Source: Dendrobium chrysotoxum
Taxonomy: Eukaryota > Streptophyta > Magnoliopsida > Asparagales > Orchidaceae
Assembly (NCBI GenBank): GCA_019925795.1
Contig: CM034304.1
Span: forward strand, 11,471,471 to 11,535,470
Length of the DNA: 64,000 bases
Direction of reading: 5' to 3'
Under the pieces are notes generated by a model that saw only the letters and a program-made list of their open reading frames with translations, had not been told where the DNA came from and did no database searches. Position 1 is the stretch's first letter, and the number at the start of each line of letters is the position of its first letter. Positions 45,181 to 58,639 of this stretch are shown here, piece by piece. The translations under genes were made by a program, and so were the position numbers.

Positions 45181-47440
45181 TATCGACTCAAATATTCTAT
45201 CACATAATAAATGGTATTTATCAGTCTCATAAATGTGCTAGGTGCATTTGAAAGTCTGAAAGGCATTAGTAACAATTAATAGAGCCCAAAAGGTGTTTTA
45301 AAGTAGTTTTACATTAATCTCCTCAAAGAATCATAGTTTGCTGATAACAACTTTTCAGATAAATTTTGGTGAAAAAATTTATCCTAAAGATCAAATCTAA
45401 CATCTCATCTAGTTGAGGAATAGGAAATTTATACTTAAAAATGATTTTATTTATGGTTTGACTATCGACAAACATTCACCATTTTCCATCTTTCTTAGGA
45501 GTCAATAAAGTCGGGACAACAGATGGACTAAAACTTTATTATATAAAATCTTTCCTAAGTAACACCCCAACTTGTCTATAGATTTCAATGTATTTAATGG
45601 GATTCATTCTATAATGAGGAAGGTTGGGATGTTGTGAACTTGGAACTAAGTTTTAGTATGTTGGATGGTTCTAAAAGGGGGTAGTTCATCATAAAGTTCT
45701 TTAGGTGTAATAACACCAAACTCATATAGGAGTGGAGAGACCACTATAGGTATATGATTCTTATTTATGTTTAGGGTTACTTCTTTTACATGAAATAATT
45801 GAAAATACTTGAATGAGAAAATATATTTTTTAGAGTTCCATGTCCTATAGTTTCTATTGTTGAAGTTACAAAAGTGGGAAGAATAGTGGTGCTTGAATTA
45901 GGATCAGAATTGATAATATCATCACTAATTTTAGGATTTTCAATAATAAACAACTAAAGATTAGCACCTTCCTAGAGTGAATCTGGAATACAAATTAGAA
46001 TTTATCTTATCAGGTGATATAATAGTAGTCTTATCTAAAGATTTGACTAGTAAAAGTTTAATAGTTTTATTATTATATTTAAAAATATAATTATTTTGTC
46101 TACCATATTGAACTCTTGTTAAATAACCATGACCTTCCAAATATGATATGTGCAATATCCATGGGAAGGAGATCACACCATATTTAATCTTCATAGCTAC
46201 CAATCTTGATAAGTGCTAGGCATCTATTTGTGATGGGGAGAGAGGTATGGTCAATCTAGTTGACCTAAAAAGGTTTAGGGTAAGGTTTAGTTTTGAGATT
46301 AGCTTTAGTGATGGTGTGAGATGATATTACAATAATTGCACTTTTTCCATATATAATAAATCTACCTCTTTTCTTATTGCATATCACATACATACTAAAA
46401 ATATTCTTCTTACTCTAATCATATGCCCCATTCTTAGCTACAGTCAAGCATCTCATTACATTGAGGTCAGGATTATTTATACACTTAAATTCTTCATCAT
46501 ATAATGGGGTGTCATCATAAAATTCTTATAAATAATCATATATGGGATCATTAATTTCTTCTAAAAATAAGATTTGTGCTTTACATTAATTTTGTATGTG
46601 ACCCTTCTTATGACACATAAAACATGAAATTTCTTGATTATTTTTAAAACATCCTTCAGTAGAAGTTTTATTTGATTGGGTTGGGCTAGTAGGTGCAATG
46701 TCTTATAATAAACTAATATGAAGTGGATGTGGTTTAAGACCTATTTTTAGAGAAGGATGTAGATTTTTTTTGTTGCTCAATCAAAATGGAAAAATGAAAG
46801 GCTTCTTCTAAGGTCTAGCTGTAAAATAATTCAACCTTATTCCTAATGTCAGTTCTAAGTCCAATAACAAATTTATTAGCTAGCTACCAATCATTGTCAC
46901 TATAATCAGTCCTAAAAACTAGGTCTTTTTATATGTTTAAATATTTAGTAGCTCAGAGGCTACATTGCCTTAAAATCAATAATTGTCTATGTAGTTTCTT
47001 ATCATGATATCTAGGTTAACACTTTGCTCTTAACATTTCTTTTAATTCAATTCTTGTGAAGGTTGTTCTTCCTAGTCTCTTTTCCTTGGCAAAAGTATTT
47101 GTTTAATAAACTTTTTCATGTCTGGTTAACTTCATTTTGGCAAAATTAAATCCTTTCTAGTCATCAAGCTTATACTAATCAAAGAAGTCATCCATCTTGA
47201 CAAATTAGTCTAAGAACCTATTAGGGTTATGGGTACCATTTTAGGTGTGAGCTTCAACATTAACACTCTTAAAGGGATCACTAACATCATCAACATTACT
47301 ATGAGGATGGTCTCATCTACCTCCATTCCTAGGGGTGGGTTGTCTCTTGTTAAGTGGTTCTTCTCCTTGATCTATGTAAGAGGTATCATCACCTAAAGTT
47401 TTCAATCTAAACTTGGGAAATTAATTTAGGTTCCGTGAGA
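45180..47440 (-). pseudogene. Chromovirus-like Ty3/gypsy gag-protease-RT remnant
   Basis: On the minus strand: a decayed gag (about 47440-46650), a CCHC zinc knuckle CFMCHKKGHIQN.C (about 46625-46580; a stop precedes the last Cys), the pre-RT linker at 45961-46203 (YGRQNNYIFKYNNKTIKLL) and RT blocks LLTPKKDGKW (about 45510) and MPFRLSNAPSTFMRLI (about 45250). Stops and frameshifts are frequent. RT beyond its first half, RNase H and integrase are missing. The RT wording resembles chromovirus-type RT (VPKKDGTWRMC, MPFGLTNAPSTF) more than the Tat type. Confidence 0.68.
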
Positions 47441-48239
47441 TGATTTTTTTAAATGTGTAGAGAGAGATGAGTGGGAAAGGTCTATAAATGAGTGAGAGAG
47501 TGAAAGTTATGATATATATGTAAAAATAATATACATTCCATGTTTAAAGAACTTCCTGGTGTGGAGAGGGGGGGGGGGGTATAAAGACCTCTTATATTCT
47601 AAGCTCTCCTTAGATAATTTAGACCTATTTGACAAAGTTATTTTAAACTTTAAGCACATAATACTATTTACAGATATCCTTTTGCATGAAATTTTTCATA
47701 CAAGAAAAAAAATATGTCTATATTTATAAGTCGAGTGATAGTGGTCAAATGACCATAGTCAAGAAAAAGTGGTCAAAAGTCCCAAGTCAAGCAATGGTCA
47801 GTGAGCAAAAGTATAGATGATGTGTCATTAGACAGTGAAAGGTCTAATAGTTGTGGTTTACTACTAAAAGTCTCATGGTGGTGGTGTAATAACTAAAAAA
47901 AGTTTAAATATATTTATCTAATATTTTTGAAAATTTGGGTTGGGGTACTAGGCGCTGTACTAGAAAATTCAATGTTGTAGGTGCACTACAACCCGATGAG
48001 ATGCCACTATAGCATTAATGTCTCTGTCCTACAATTACTCTAGGAGCGCATACGTCATAGTGATGCTGGGAAGTTGGGTGACACGATGCTTTGCACTGAA
48101 TAATATTTCTAATATATTTAATTTAAATATCCCTCATCACCTAAGCCATCCCCTCCATCATTCATTTTCCTTGCCTAAGAAGAAAAGATGGGAGAAGGAG
48201 AGGATAAGGGTGAGAGAATAAGATAGAGAGAAGAGATAG
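47441..48239. other. Unassigned stretch upstream of the gypsy gag
   Basis: It includes a G run (ten or more G at about 47569-47579) and AGAGAGA-rich patches. It might be leader or LTR of the chromovirus-like element, but no boundary or PBS was found. The plus frame 48018-48221 is a chance frame. Confidence 0.3.
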
Positions 48240-49990
48240 AAGGTCCTATAGGGCTTTTTTGTCTGTGACTTCTATTATGAAGAGTATTTTGATCATAATA
48301 AGTGACATCTACTCAACTTCTAGCTTCATTTGATTCTTAGTTTATTATATTTCACCCATCTAAATCTGATAAAAAAGCTGTATCTTTTATTTTAGTGAAC
48401 TTTTACTTTGTAACTTTTGATATGTGATAGTTATCATTATTTTAAATATTTTGGCCAGCTTATATTGAATTTTCATTAGGTGATTTGGCTTATAAGACAT
48501 TATAATCAAAATGAGTAGGTAAATATTGAGTGCAAAATAATAAAGTGTTTAATATGCTAAATTTGGATATGAGATATATGACATGGATATGATTACTCTG
48601 CATTTGGCATAACATACAATTTGGCATAATATAGGCATATTGATAACCACAATATATAGATCTATATGTTATGATAATTATATTTGATATATATTAGATG
48701 TGTACTAAATGATGTGATATGCATAAGAATAGCTAAAATATATGAGTTTATATGTTATGGGATTGCTACTAAAAAGATTGAGAAGACAGATGATTAATAA
48801 TATGATGTTTGTTATTATGATTAACATATGAAATGTGTATAAGAATAAGTAGAAGGAAATGAACTGGTATGGTAGATGGGACAAATGTAATTGATATTAA
48901 TATGAAGGATTGATATTGATATGAATGAGAAGCCTGATGACTTTTTATTCTATATTACTCCATTCTATGCTGAATAACTCTATGTTGGATAATACTCTAC
49001 TTTGCTCTTTATGTTGGCTTTGAATAACACTATGTTGGGAAATACTCTGCTATAGTCTTTGTTTTGGCTTTGAATAACTATGTGTTGGAAACTACTCTGC
49101 TTTGGCTCTAACTCTGATTTATAGATATGATATATGATATATATGATTGATATGATTGATATGATAGATAATGTATAGGACATATGATAGATATGACATA
49201 TAATGGATGTGATGGATGATTGATATGATAAATATGATTGATTATAGATATGATTGATGAAAGATAAGATAAATGATACAAGATAAATAATAAGATAGAG
49301 GATAGACAGAGGAGACAAATGATCAACAGATAAGATAGATGACTGATAAGGTTGATGACATATGATATACAATTAATAGATTGATTGATGATATTGATTG
49401 ACTGATTAATGAGAGTGAATGTCTGATTGATTTATATAAGAGACATGACTTACATACGACTAGATTGAGATTGAACTGATATGAATACATGATATATGAT
49501 GCACATGATAAGATTGATCCCCCTAGTGTAGGAATGATAAGAATGTGTAAGATTAATGATTGTTTGTATGAATATGATTTCTTACATGTATACTATTTTT
49601 TCTTTTTGCATTGATTTTAGTGGTACATATTGACTACCTGTTGGGCTATGTGCTCATTATATGGTTTTTTATATATTTTTCAAGTAAAGGTAAGTAATAT
49701 GTAGAATGAAGTTGATCTGAGCAGCAACATACAGGCTTTCTTTCTATATATGGTTGTTTTCTTTATTTTCATAGTCATGTTGTATTTCTTAGTAAAGAAT
49801 TACTCTTAGTGAATATCATGATTATTGCATGTCGATTTAGGATGCTGGATCAAGGTGTAAATACTGAATGAATAGAAATGTAATTATCTTTTCCTCAGTT
49901 AATATTTTTTAAATATAATTTGTAATCTTTGATTGTTGATTGTGATAATAAAAATGCAATTTTTTTTAATTTAAATTCTGGGGCATGACA
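48240..49990 (+). repeat. Probable LTR-like segment ending GGGGCATGACA
   Basis: The stretch TTCTGGGGCATGACA at 49976-49990 and the upstream GACTACCTGTTGGGCTATGTG resemble the 3' end of plant chromovirus LTRs as I remember them. I could not define the left end or a partner LTR. A simple repeat (49110-49440) lies inside it. Confidence 0.35.
49110..49440. repeat. ATGATAT/GATTGATATGAT simple-sequence region
   Basis: Irregular repeats of 5-10 bp units such as TGATATGATTGA. The long minus-strand frames here (48980-49372 and 49108-49326) consist of repeated Ile/Ser/Tyr/His and are artefacts of the repeat. Confidence 0.75.
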
Positions 49991-51020
49991 GGCAACCAGC
50001 CAGCGGATGTCCAATGATGAAAGTTGGGTGAAAATTGTCTGACAGCAGTGGCCAGGCGGTCTCCTTGTAACTGCGATGGGGTGAATTTGGTGATTGAGGT
50101 TGGGTAGAGATCCAGTGGTTTGGTAGAGGTCTAAAGGAGGCGGGTTTAGAAGAGATAGCCGAGTGGTGAAACTTTAGTGGATGTAGGCCTATAAGGGTTT
50201 GAAGGTGCTGGTGCTCGGGTGGAGCTCTCCGATTCTTCAAGGCTTTAAGATCAATTGAATCTCTAGCCAAGCTCTAAGCTCCCCCTTCATGTTGGGAATG
50301 AGGACCTATTTTAGATTTTTTTGGTTTGGTATGCCACGTGAATATGAAGAAAATTCGGATCACTCTGTTGGACTGCACATATTAATTTCCTTGATCATGA
50401 ACTATTGATTCAGAATTTAGTTATAATAATGATGTCATAATCAGGTGATCCTGGGCTTGATGGATTCACCTCATAGAGCCGCTTAGTTCTTCTGCAAGCA
50501 TGCTCAACATGAAGATCATTTAATCTTCAAATTAATGTTTTGAAGTTTCCAATTAGGCTTCAAGCCCTTGATTTTGGCCCGTTTGGGCTCAGATCGTATT
50601 ATTCTTTGTGTTGTTGGTTCGTCTAATCCAGACGTTCGTGCCGATGTAAGTTTGCTGAAAATTGAGTATAGTCTTGAGATTAATTTTGAGAAATTTTCAA
50701 TTCAAATTTTGCATAGAAATTTGTACCCCATCAAGCCAATTTTTTATGACATAACACACCTAACATTTTCTATTTTCTGACTTCTTAAAAGATTGCTAGC
50801 TTGTTAGAAGAGGATAGAATCCAACACAAAACTTTTTTTTCATTTCCAAAACACATTCATCGCAGCTTGCTATGATCCTCCGTTATTTCCTCATTAATCA
50901 GTAACCATGTTAATAACGTTGACTGTACGAACAATGGCCAATAATGCGAAATTAATTTATTGAACTGTTGCTGGAGGATGAACGTGAGCAAAACAACGGC
51001 CACAACTTAAAAACTTAAGA
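49991..51020. other. Unassigned, partly GC-richer stretch
   Basis: 49991-50300 is G-rich on the plus strand and may be leader or flank of the LTR-like segment. 50300-51020 looks unique. Short frames (49971-50270 minus, 50568-50780 plus) lack any recognised domain. I see no gene. Confidence 0.3.
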
Positions 51021-51023
51021 ATT

Positions 51024-51159
51024 GTTTTTATCTTAAATGTAGTTTTTGTTAGAGATAGTTTTCTTATTGTTTTTTAAAGCTGTTTTTAAGATAAAAAATT
51101 TATAGTTGAAATAGTTTTTATTCTAAAAAAATATTTTACAAAACAGTAAGAAAATTATC
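51024..51159. repeat. Fold-back (inverted repeat) element
   Basis: Outer arms GATAGTTTTCTTATTGTTTT (51054-51073) and AAAACAGTAAGAAAATTATC (51140-51159) match at 18 of 20 positions as inverted copies. An overlapping inverted pair TTTTTATCTTAAA (about 51025) and TTTAAGATAAAAA (about 51085) adds further structure. It may be a small decayed MITE; a target duplication was not identified. Confidence 0.5.
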
Positions 51160-51270
51160 CTAAATAAATCGATAAACTTCCATTCATGATCTAGGCAAAT
51201 AATTTTTTTAAGCCAATATTGTCCTTTTAGATTGACTGATGTCATCTTTGAATCTTTTTTCAACATTGCT

Positions 51271-51455
51271 TAATTTAGGAGAAATTATTACGTGCGGAAG
51301 ATGCAATCAGATTTTATGAGTGTACACAGTAAACACACAACAAATATATAGCAAAAAATAAAATTATATGTTTGTTCTGTATTTACTGTATAGCCTCACA
51401 AAATCTTGATGTATCTTCCGTCCGGACTCTGCACATAATAATCTCTTCTAATTTA
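51271..51455. mobile_element. MITE with about 40-bp inverted termini and 7-bp target duplication
   Basis: The element 51278-51448 (171 bp) starts GGAGAAATTATTACGTGC and ends GCACATAATAATCTCTTC; the inverted repeat continues through GGAAGATGCAATCAGATTTT against AAAATCTTGATGTATCTTCC, with an extra ten or so bases in the right arm. TAATTTA stands on both sides (51271-51277 and 51449-51455); with the following G the duplication could be 8 bp. It has no coding capacity. The superfamily is unclear; an 8-bp duplication would suggest hAT. Confidence 0.72.
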
Positions 51456-52079
51456 GACCAACTAAAAAGCACTTGTTCACTCCGACAGTTAATTCAATTG
51501 GCATCCTAATTTCATTTTATTTGGAAAGAAGAAAAAATTTATATGATTAGTGAAAATAAAAGCCATCTTTAAAAGAATACGGTTGGATTAGAGCAGACAA
51601 GTCAAAAAAATGAAGGCCGAAAATTAGGAAACGTTTACACGGGAAGGTTTTTTTCGTCGAAATTATTTCCCCCGAATGACGCCATCCCTTAATAATCGAA
51701 CTTTATAGGAATTTTCAACTGTGCGATGACGCCAGTACAGCTTGACCGTAACCTTCAAGCAGAAAGTTGGTGGTAACGGCGTTAATAGGTAGAATTGTTG
51801 TGAGCTAGAGACAGAAATTTTTTATAAAGAGGTTCTAAATCTATCTTTTAAAAATAGTCAACTTATTTTATTTGATTTGGGACCCGCAAAGATAGTTTTT
51901 ACATTTTATTTTAATTTACTATTTTAAAAATATAAAATATTATATGGCTTATCACTTGGACTCAGTTCATTATGAAAACATCTACAACATAGGAGATTTA
52001 AACATCAAGGAATTTTTCATTTATTTATTAAAAATTTTATTTTATATATAATCTAGCATAGTACTTCTTAAGGTATCAT
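51456..52079. other. Unassigned stretch, partly higher GC
   Basis: 51600-51830 has a more balanced composition with CpG words (GACGCCATCCC, GATGACGCCAG), unlike its surroundings. No frame or family was recognised; it could be non-repetitive host DNA. 51830-52079 is AT-rich. Confidence 0.3.
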
Positions 52080-54604
52080 CCATTAGCAAGCAAACATAGG
52101 ACAATCTCCTTTACAATCTATCAACTGATACGATCCTCCCTGACAGACTTTCTACACCTTGAACGATCCTTCCCAAGTACTTTCAAATTAGAACCTGGAC
52201 CGAGTCTCCAACTTTGCAGATTCTTGGACAAACCATTTGTCAGGAGCTTGGATCATGAGTAATTTATACAGCTACAGTCTCCTACTATTGAGCCTACCAA
52301 CATTTCTCTTCTAAAATTTTGAGCTCTTCTAATTGGAGTCTAGCATTTTTCTCTAGCATTATACAATAATTTATTGTTATTCTTAAAGTGGAAAGTTGTA
52401 CCTCTGAAGAGAGAACAACCTCAACACCAAAGACTAAAGCGAACAACATAGACTAAGTAGGAGTTCTATACATGGTTTGACATGCCCATAAAGCTTCTCC
52501 TATCTTTTCATGCCATTGACACTTATTATCATCTAAAAGTTTCTTAATAATTCATATAAAATTTTTCTTAAAGGCCTCATCCAATCTGTTTGCCTGAGGG
52601 TAATAGATGGTTGAGTATATTCAATGAATATTATGATGTTTAGTAAAATTATTTATTTTGGTGCTTCAAAATGATTGACCTTTATCATATTTGATTTGAT
52701 GAGGGACACTAAATTGATATATGAGATGCCCTTTAAACAAATTTAAAACATGCTATGCTTTAATTGATCTCAATGAAATCTATTTTCCCATTTTAAGAAA
52801 TAATCTATTGTTGCTCATATAAACCCGTGACCTCTAGAGCAAGGAGGATCAATTAAACAAATGATATCCTTATCCTAACATTCAAAAGGCTATGAAGTAA
52901 TTATTGGATACAAAACATAAACAATTTATGAAGGACTATACTATGCACCTTACACTTTTGGCAATGATGTGCCAAATTCATGGGACCATCTATTATTGAA
53001 GGTTAATAGTATCCCATCCATATAATTTTCATCTTTATTTTAGGATTGGACAGTTGGGTTCCACAAGATCTACCATGAACTTCTTTTATAATTTTTTTAG
53101 CTTCTAGTTTATTAAGACAACATAACCATATTTGATCAAAGACTCTTCAAAATAAAGCACCATCGATAAGTGTATACGATAAGGATCTTCTTTTAATCTA
53201 GTTAGAAATTAATTTATCCCAAGTGAGTTTGTTTTATTACAAGTAGTCAATGAAGTGTTGTCTCGTATCTACCACTTCCTCATTCTAGCAAGTATAAACT
53301 TAACATTAGTTGGATATTTTCTATTTATGTATTCCAAGTTTATGGGCGATCAGATTTTTTGACCCTGTATTTATATAAAAAATGAAATTTTCTTTTTGAG
53401 AAACTAATTCCTTGGCGACCTTTTATAGGGTGTCTACCTTGGAATTTCTTGCACATGTTATTCTATACAAAGTCAATTTCAAAATATGCTTGAGGAGCTT
53501 CATTATATACTAATGATAAGGTATAAGTTTTTCCTTCAACACTCTATAAATTCTAGCCACTTGATTGATTACTATCTACAAAAGATTTTAACTTGTTTGA
53601 ATTCATTTAAACTTATCAACTCTCCTGGTTATCAGTGTCTCATACTCAGCTTATTGTTTGTATAGGGTTCTGACAAGTGGTAATAGTAATATAACAAGTT
53701 TAACTAGAGTTATGAATATAATGCCAATTCAAGCTTTTCCTGGGAAAATATCTCATGGTCCTTTATCTTTTTAGCAAGATGCAACACCATCAAAATATAA
53801 TTCCAAGGTAGAATTTTCTTTTACTTCTAAATTCAACACTATTCAACAGGCAATTCAATATTTAATGGGGAATCAACATGAACCGGATGTGCTGCTAGGA
53901 AGTCAGCTAGGCCTTTACCTTATATAACATATAAGGGAGTAAATTAAATATCAAAATATCATAGGATCATTGACCATCGGGCTATTCATTTAGAAAATGT
54001 TTGACGAGTCATGAGATACTACAACAGATTAACCTAGGATTTCAAATCAACCTTATGAGATAATATATAATGCATTAACTTCTGAGCTGCAAAAATTAAG
54101 GATGAATAATGTTTTATAATCGATGGATAGTTATATTTAGTTGGAAGAAATTGTCTACTCAATATACAAAATCAATAGCTTTCCTTGAATAGGGTTAGCC
54201 AAAACTAGAGTTATTGTCAGGTATTGTTTAATACTTCTAAAAGCCTTCTGAAATTTGTCGTCCCACTAAAAAAGGACATCATTATTTCATAAGGATGTGA
54301 ATGGTTAACATCTTCTAGATAAATTTTATATAAATCTTCTCAAATATACTAATTAACCTTGGAAAGATCTCAATTGAGTAAGACTTCTAGGTAGTGGCAT
54401 ATCTTTGATTGCTTTTATTTTAAAAGGATCGATTTTGATTCCACGGTGTCTTACCACAAAACATAGAAACCTCCCTAATGTAACACCAAAGGCACACTTC
54501 AGAGGGTTTATTTTTAGATTATACTAGTGTAATCTTTTGAAAATAATTCTCAGGTTATGCAAATGGTCTTCCCTTACATTATTTCTAGCAAATACAATTA
54601 TGAA
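52080..54604 (-). pseudogene. Tat-like Ty3/gypsy pol remnant: RT end, RNase H, integrase
   Basis: Read on the minus strand: RT piece REDHLHNLRIIFKRL (about 54580-54530) and LKINPLKCAFGVT-like wording to about 54440, connection piece near 54250, RNase H AEYETLI (about 53650), integrase zinc region (about 53000-52920) and integrase core with IYYPQANRLDEAF (about 52610-52570), then an LWAYRT-like tail near 52470-52390. The order RT, RNase H, integrase and the wording match Tat-type elements. Many stops and shifts are present. RT lacks its YVDD box, which falls at the junction with the inserted LTR at 54605. Confidence 0.68.
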
Positions 54605-57600
54605 TATAGACCTCATTTCTTTTTGAGATCTTCTAAACATTCAAACCATAAACTATAATCAACATGCCCAGTGCACTTCTATCTATAGTACACTGAATCC
54701 TTCATTTCAATCACTATTCAAATCTCACCATTAGTTGCTTCATACATCAAATTTATAAACACTAGTTCCCTAAGTTAATGTTTGCCCCAAACTCATCAAA
54801 GCCTAATTAACTAAACCCCTTGATTGAACTATTTCAAACCCTAATTCATATTTGAACTTCAATAAATCATTTTAAACATAGCTCCTCATGGATTGAACAT
54901 GTTTGGTCAACTTAGCCTCTCAAATGTCATCTTGTTTAACTCAATGTGAAATAGGTCAAACCTAATCAATTTAGGTCAAACCACTAATTGTAATTCTTTA
55001 AACCTCTCTAATACTTCAACATCATTCTATTTAATGCACTTGGTGAACCCAAGTAATGGGCGAGTCACCATAAATTGGGTTGACATGGTCATCTTACCCC
55101 AAAAGTCAAATCCTTTATTTCACTCTGAGAGAATCCCTCTTGAGTTCCCTAATCTTTCAAGGCCTTGAATGTTTGCTAGTGGGGAGAGTTAAGGGTCACA
55201 TAAAGCTTCATCCTTCAAGTCTTTCAAATTACCCATACAATCATCCTCTTGTCTTTGCTTCTTCATAGAAGTTCTTCCCAAGGACTTAAGAAAGGAAATA
55301 AGCCTAGAATCAAGCTCTAAAACTCAACCTTTAGAGGTAAATATCAAACCCTAATCCTAGAACTATGGTTTTATAACTTTTAAAATATGTTATATTAAAA
55401 AAAACTTTTAAAATATTCTATATGAAGCTATGAAGCTCTCAAACTTCATATAATGGAAGTTTATATAATTAAAAACAATCCCTCAAATTTTCATGAAGTT
55501 TGCTGGTTCAATATACAATCCATACAAAGAAAATGAAATTCCTTAAAAAAACCTTCTCTTAGGTAGAAGATAAAATCAGTACCATCCATTACGCATGGAC
55601 GAGCTATATTTGAACAGATGGATCACCTTATCTACCTGTTTCAAATCACAGGATGGACCGCTGCTAGTCCCATCTGGCGCTCCTAATTTTTCTCTAACTA
55701 ATTTGATACAACCATTCTTTATAATTGAATTTTTAAAGTCATAGGTCTTTGTTTGACCTAAAATTTTGAAATTCATTGCACCCACTCAATAGAGAATTAG
55801 GTCTCCAAGTTTGTGTGCTTTATTTATATTCATGCAGGGATTATACACAACTAATTGCAAACCCATTTGAACACTAGAGATACCTAAGAAAAATAATTTA
55901 GGATATAGTATAGTGAAATTAGAAATTTTTTTTGAAATTTCCTAGATAGTGACATGATGAACCCTAGGAATTAATTTCACCATAATAGGAGTTCTTCATG
56001 TTATTTAAATCATAAACCCTAAAATATACCATTATTGTGGTGCTAAAATTTCTAAAATTCATAACTAATTAAAGAAAAACTATAAAAATACAAATTAAAT
56101 TTCAAATAATTCTAAATCAAACCTACAATCAAGGAAAATTAAAACCAGTCTTCAGTTTCAATTAAAATTAAATCAATTTTAAATTAAAATTTAAAAAATA
56201 ATTAATTCCATAAATTAATATAAACTTAAGTATTTATCAAATTAATCCCGCACTTTCAAGGATTAATCCATGGGTTATTCTTAATAATGATATTAATCAC
56301 CTAAATATTTGAGATTAATTTAATTAATTAAAACCCAAACCAAGTTTCTTCTATAAGGAAGGAATTAAAAAACATGTATAAGATTAAATAAATAATAATA
56401 AATCGTAAATAAATAAAATAAAATAACATAAATTCTAAAAAATTAAAATTAAATTTAAAATATTAAATTCAAACCAAATTAATTAAATTATCTCACTTAA
56501 ACTCAAGTCAACAAAACTATATAGCTTAAACTTAAGGTTAATACATCAACTCACCTAATAAATACTTAAACTAAATTAAGAAGACTTCTATACACTGTGT
56601 TTGATTCCATTGGAGGATGTAAATGTAAATAATTTATAGGTATTTAATAAATCTTTAATAAATTGAAGCCTTTTCTACATATGCTTGATTCCTTTTGAAA
56701 GGCATACATGCATTTCTTTCATAAGGCTTAGGATGTGGGGTTGAGTGCTTCAAAGAAATTTAAATTATTTTAATTAACATATTCTATATAATAATTATCT
56801 TCTCAACTATTAACAAAAACATTAAAATAAAATTTTAAGGACTCTATGCAATGACTATATCCTAAATGAGGAACAAATGCATTACATTATGAGCCTTACT
56901 ACTCGTATGTTAGTGGCTTCTACACTTTGGAGTCATTAGCTTACATGGTTCTTTAAAATCAAATAATTAAACTCAAAAAAATCTAAAATATGATTAATAA
57001 AATACAAAATTATTAAAATTTAAACTTTAATTAAAACCAATTTTGACTTATAATAAACAAAAAATTTCAAATCAAAATAACTCAAAAAATAGAAACCCTT
57101 AGAACATATCAAAGCCACATAACTTTCTTCAAATGCTATAGATGGTTTGCTTAGACAGTTGACTTTAGCTTAGGCTAGGCCAATTATTTTTTGGTGTGCT
57201 TGCAAATTCCTTGCTTGGTGAGCATCTTATATATGTTTACTTATTTTCAATATTCTACATAATCATATATATATTTACACACTTTTACTTGAACAATGCA
57301 ATATATTTAGTTATTATATGCATAATTGTACTGCACTTTATTTCCTTCTTATACTTTCTTCTTATAGTATAGTATCCTCAGAATATACTTAGGATTTTAA
57401 TGTAAATGTAGAAGTTAAATGTCAAATATAAAGTGCCTAGGATGTATCAAGATTGGGTTGTACAAAGAGTTGTAAATTGTTAAAGGTATTTTCTTATAAA
57501 TATAGGGCTCCAAAAGAAAATGTTTCCATTTCCTTTAAGAAGCACTTTCTTCTACAATCCTATAGGAGACATGGGTCCATAATACAATATAAAAATAATT

Positions 57601-58620
57601 TAAATGTCTATTCATAGAAGTAGGAATCTAATCCTATTGTGGTGGAGCTTGGCCACCTTACTTTATAGTAGACTCTAGTTTGTTTCTATATTAAAAATAA
57701 ATAAATAAAAGTTTTATTTGTATACTATTATTTCATACTACTTCATGTTACATGCATAGAATTTGTATGGATGGTAGATTTGCAGTAGCAGGTAGCCTTT
57801 TCATAGATTTCTTTTGGCGTACATTTCTAAACTCCATAGTAAAATGTATGCTAGTTCTAGGACAATATGGTAGTGGTATTTTATACAACAATACATTTTC
57901 CCTGACATGCATACAAACATGCAGTTTAAATTTCTACAACATACAATAAACTAAAGAATACAAGCCTACAATAATAGACACGGGGGACCCATGACGTTAC
58001 AGGGTTCTCTACTATTCCTTATGGGTTTAAGGTCATTATTCTGCCAGATTTTTCTAGAATATTCAAACTTATAAAATTTTAAAAATTAAATATTAACTAA
58101 AAATAAAATATAGAGTTTAGTGTGTCATTGCTTCAAAATTACTTTAGTTAGGTGCATCTGACCCGACTTATAAAACTAAACTTTGATTTAAGATCTTAAC
58201 CAAAATCCTTGATTTTTGTATTAAAAATAGCTTTGTTACTTTCATGCATTAGATTTGGAAATCATAGTTTTAAAATTAAGTGCTGAGGTAATTAGCTAGC
58301 AATGCACTCCATGTGAGCATAAACCCAGATGCATTTGTAACCCTTACATTTGCTTCTAGGAGGATTATCCCGACCTTCAAATAAGTTTTATAAAATCTAA
58401 AATTTCTTTCCAAAATGATTAATTAAAATCTTTAAATCAAATCTAAAAAATTTTAAACCAAAAATAAGTTTAGTATCTACTTTAAACAAAAGTCTTTTCT
58501 TTGGAGATGTAATTGCCTATAAAGGTTTGCCTCTATATAAGCCCAAGAACCCAGTTTAAAATAAACCCTATCTTAGTTCACTAGAGTAGGGGAAAAATCT
58601 TTTGGATGTAGACTAAATCA
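54605..58620 (+). repeat. Third Ogre-like LTR (solo or truncated), about 4 kb, inserted in RT
   Basis: It begins TATAGACCTCATTT, matching TGTTGACCTCATTT of the other Ogre-like LTRs with a decayed start. Shared blocks follow in order: GTCAA-rich repeats (54900-55090), a GC-richer patch (55570-55690), AT-rich DNA (56060-57110), the core (57145-57190), GGCCACCTTACTTTAT (about 57650), the AATTAGCTAGCAATGCA block (about 58290) and U5 stem-loops (58517-58591). The right end is not sharp (58600-58680) and the tandem SL-D hairpins are absent. No PBS or interior follows, so it is a solo or truncated LTR; a target duplication was not confirmed. Confidence 0.6.
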
Positions 58621-58639
58621 TATTCTTGGTTAATTTCAT

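Noticed and set aside
48980..49372. 130-codon minus-strand frame
   Set aside because: Low-complexity Ile/Ser/Tyr/His sequence produced by the ATGATAT simple repeat.
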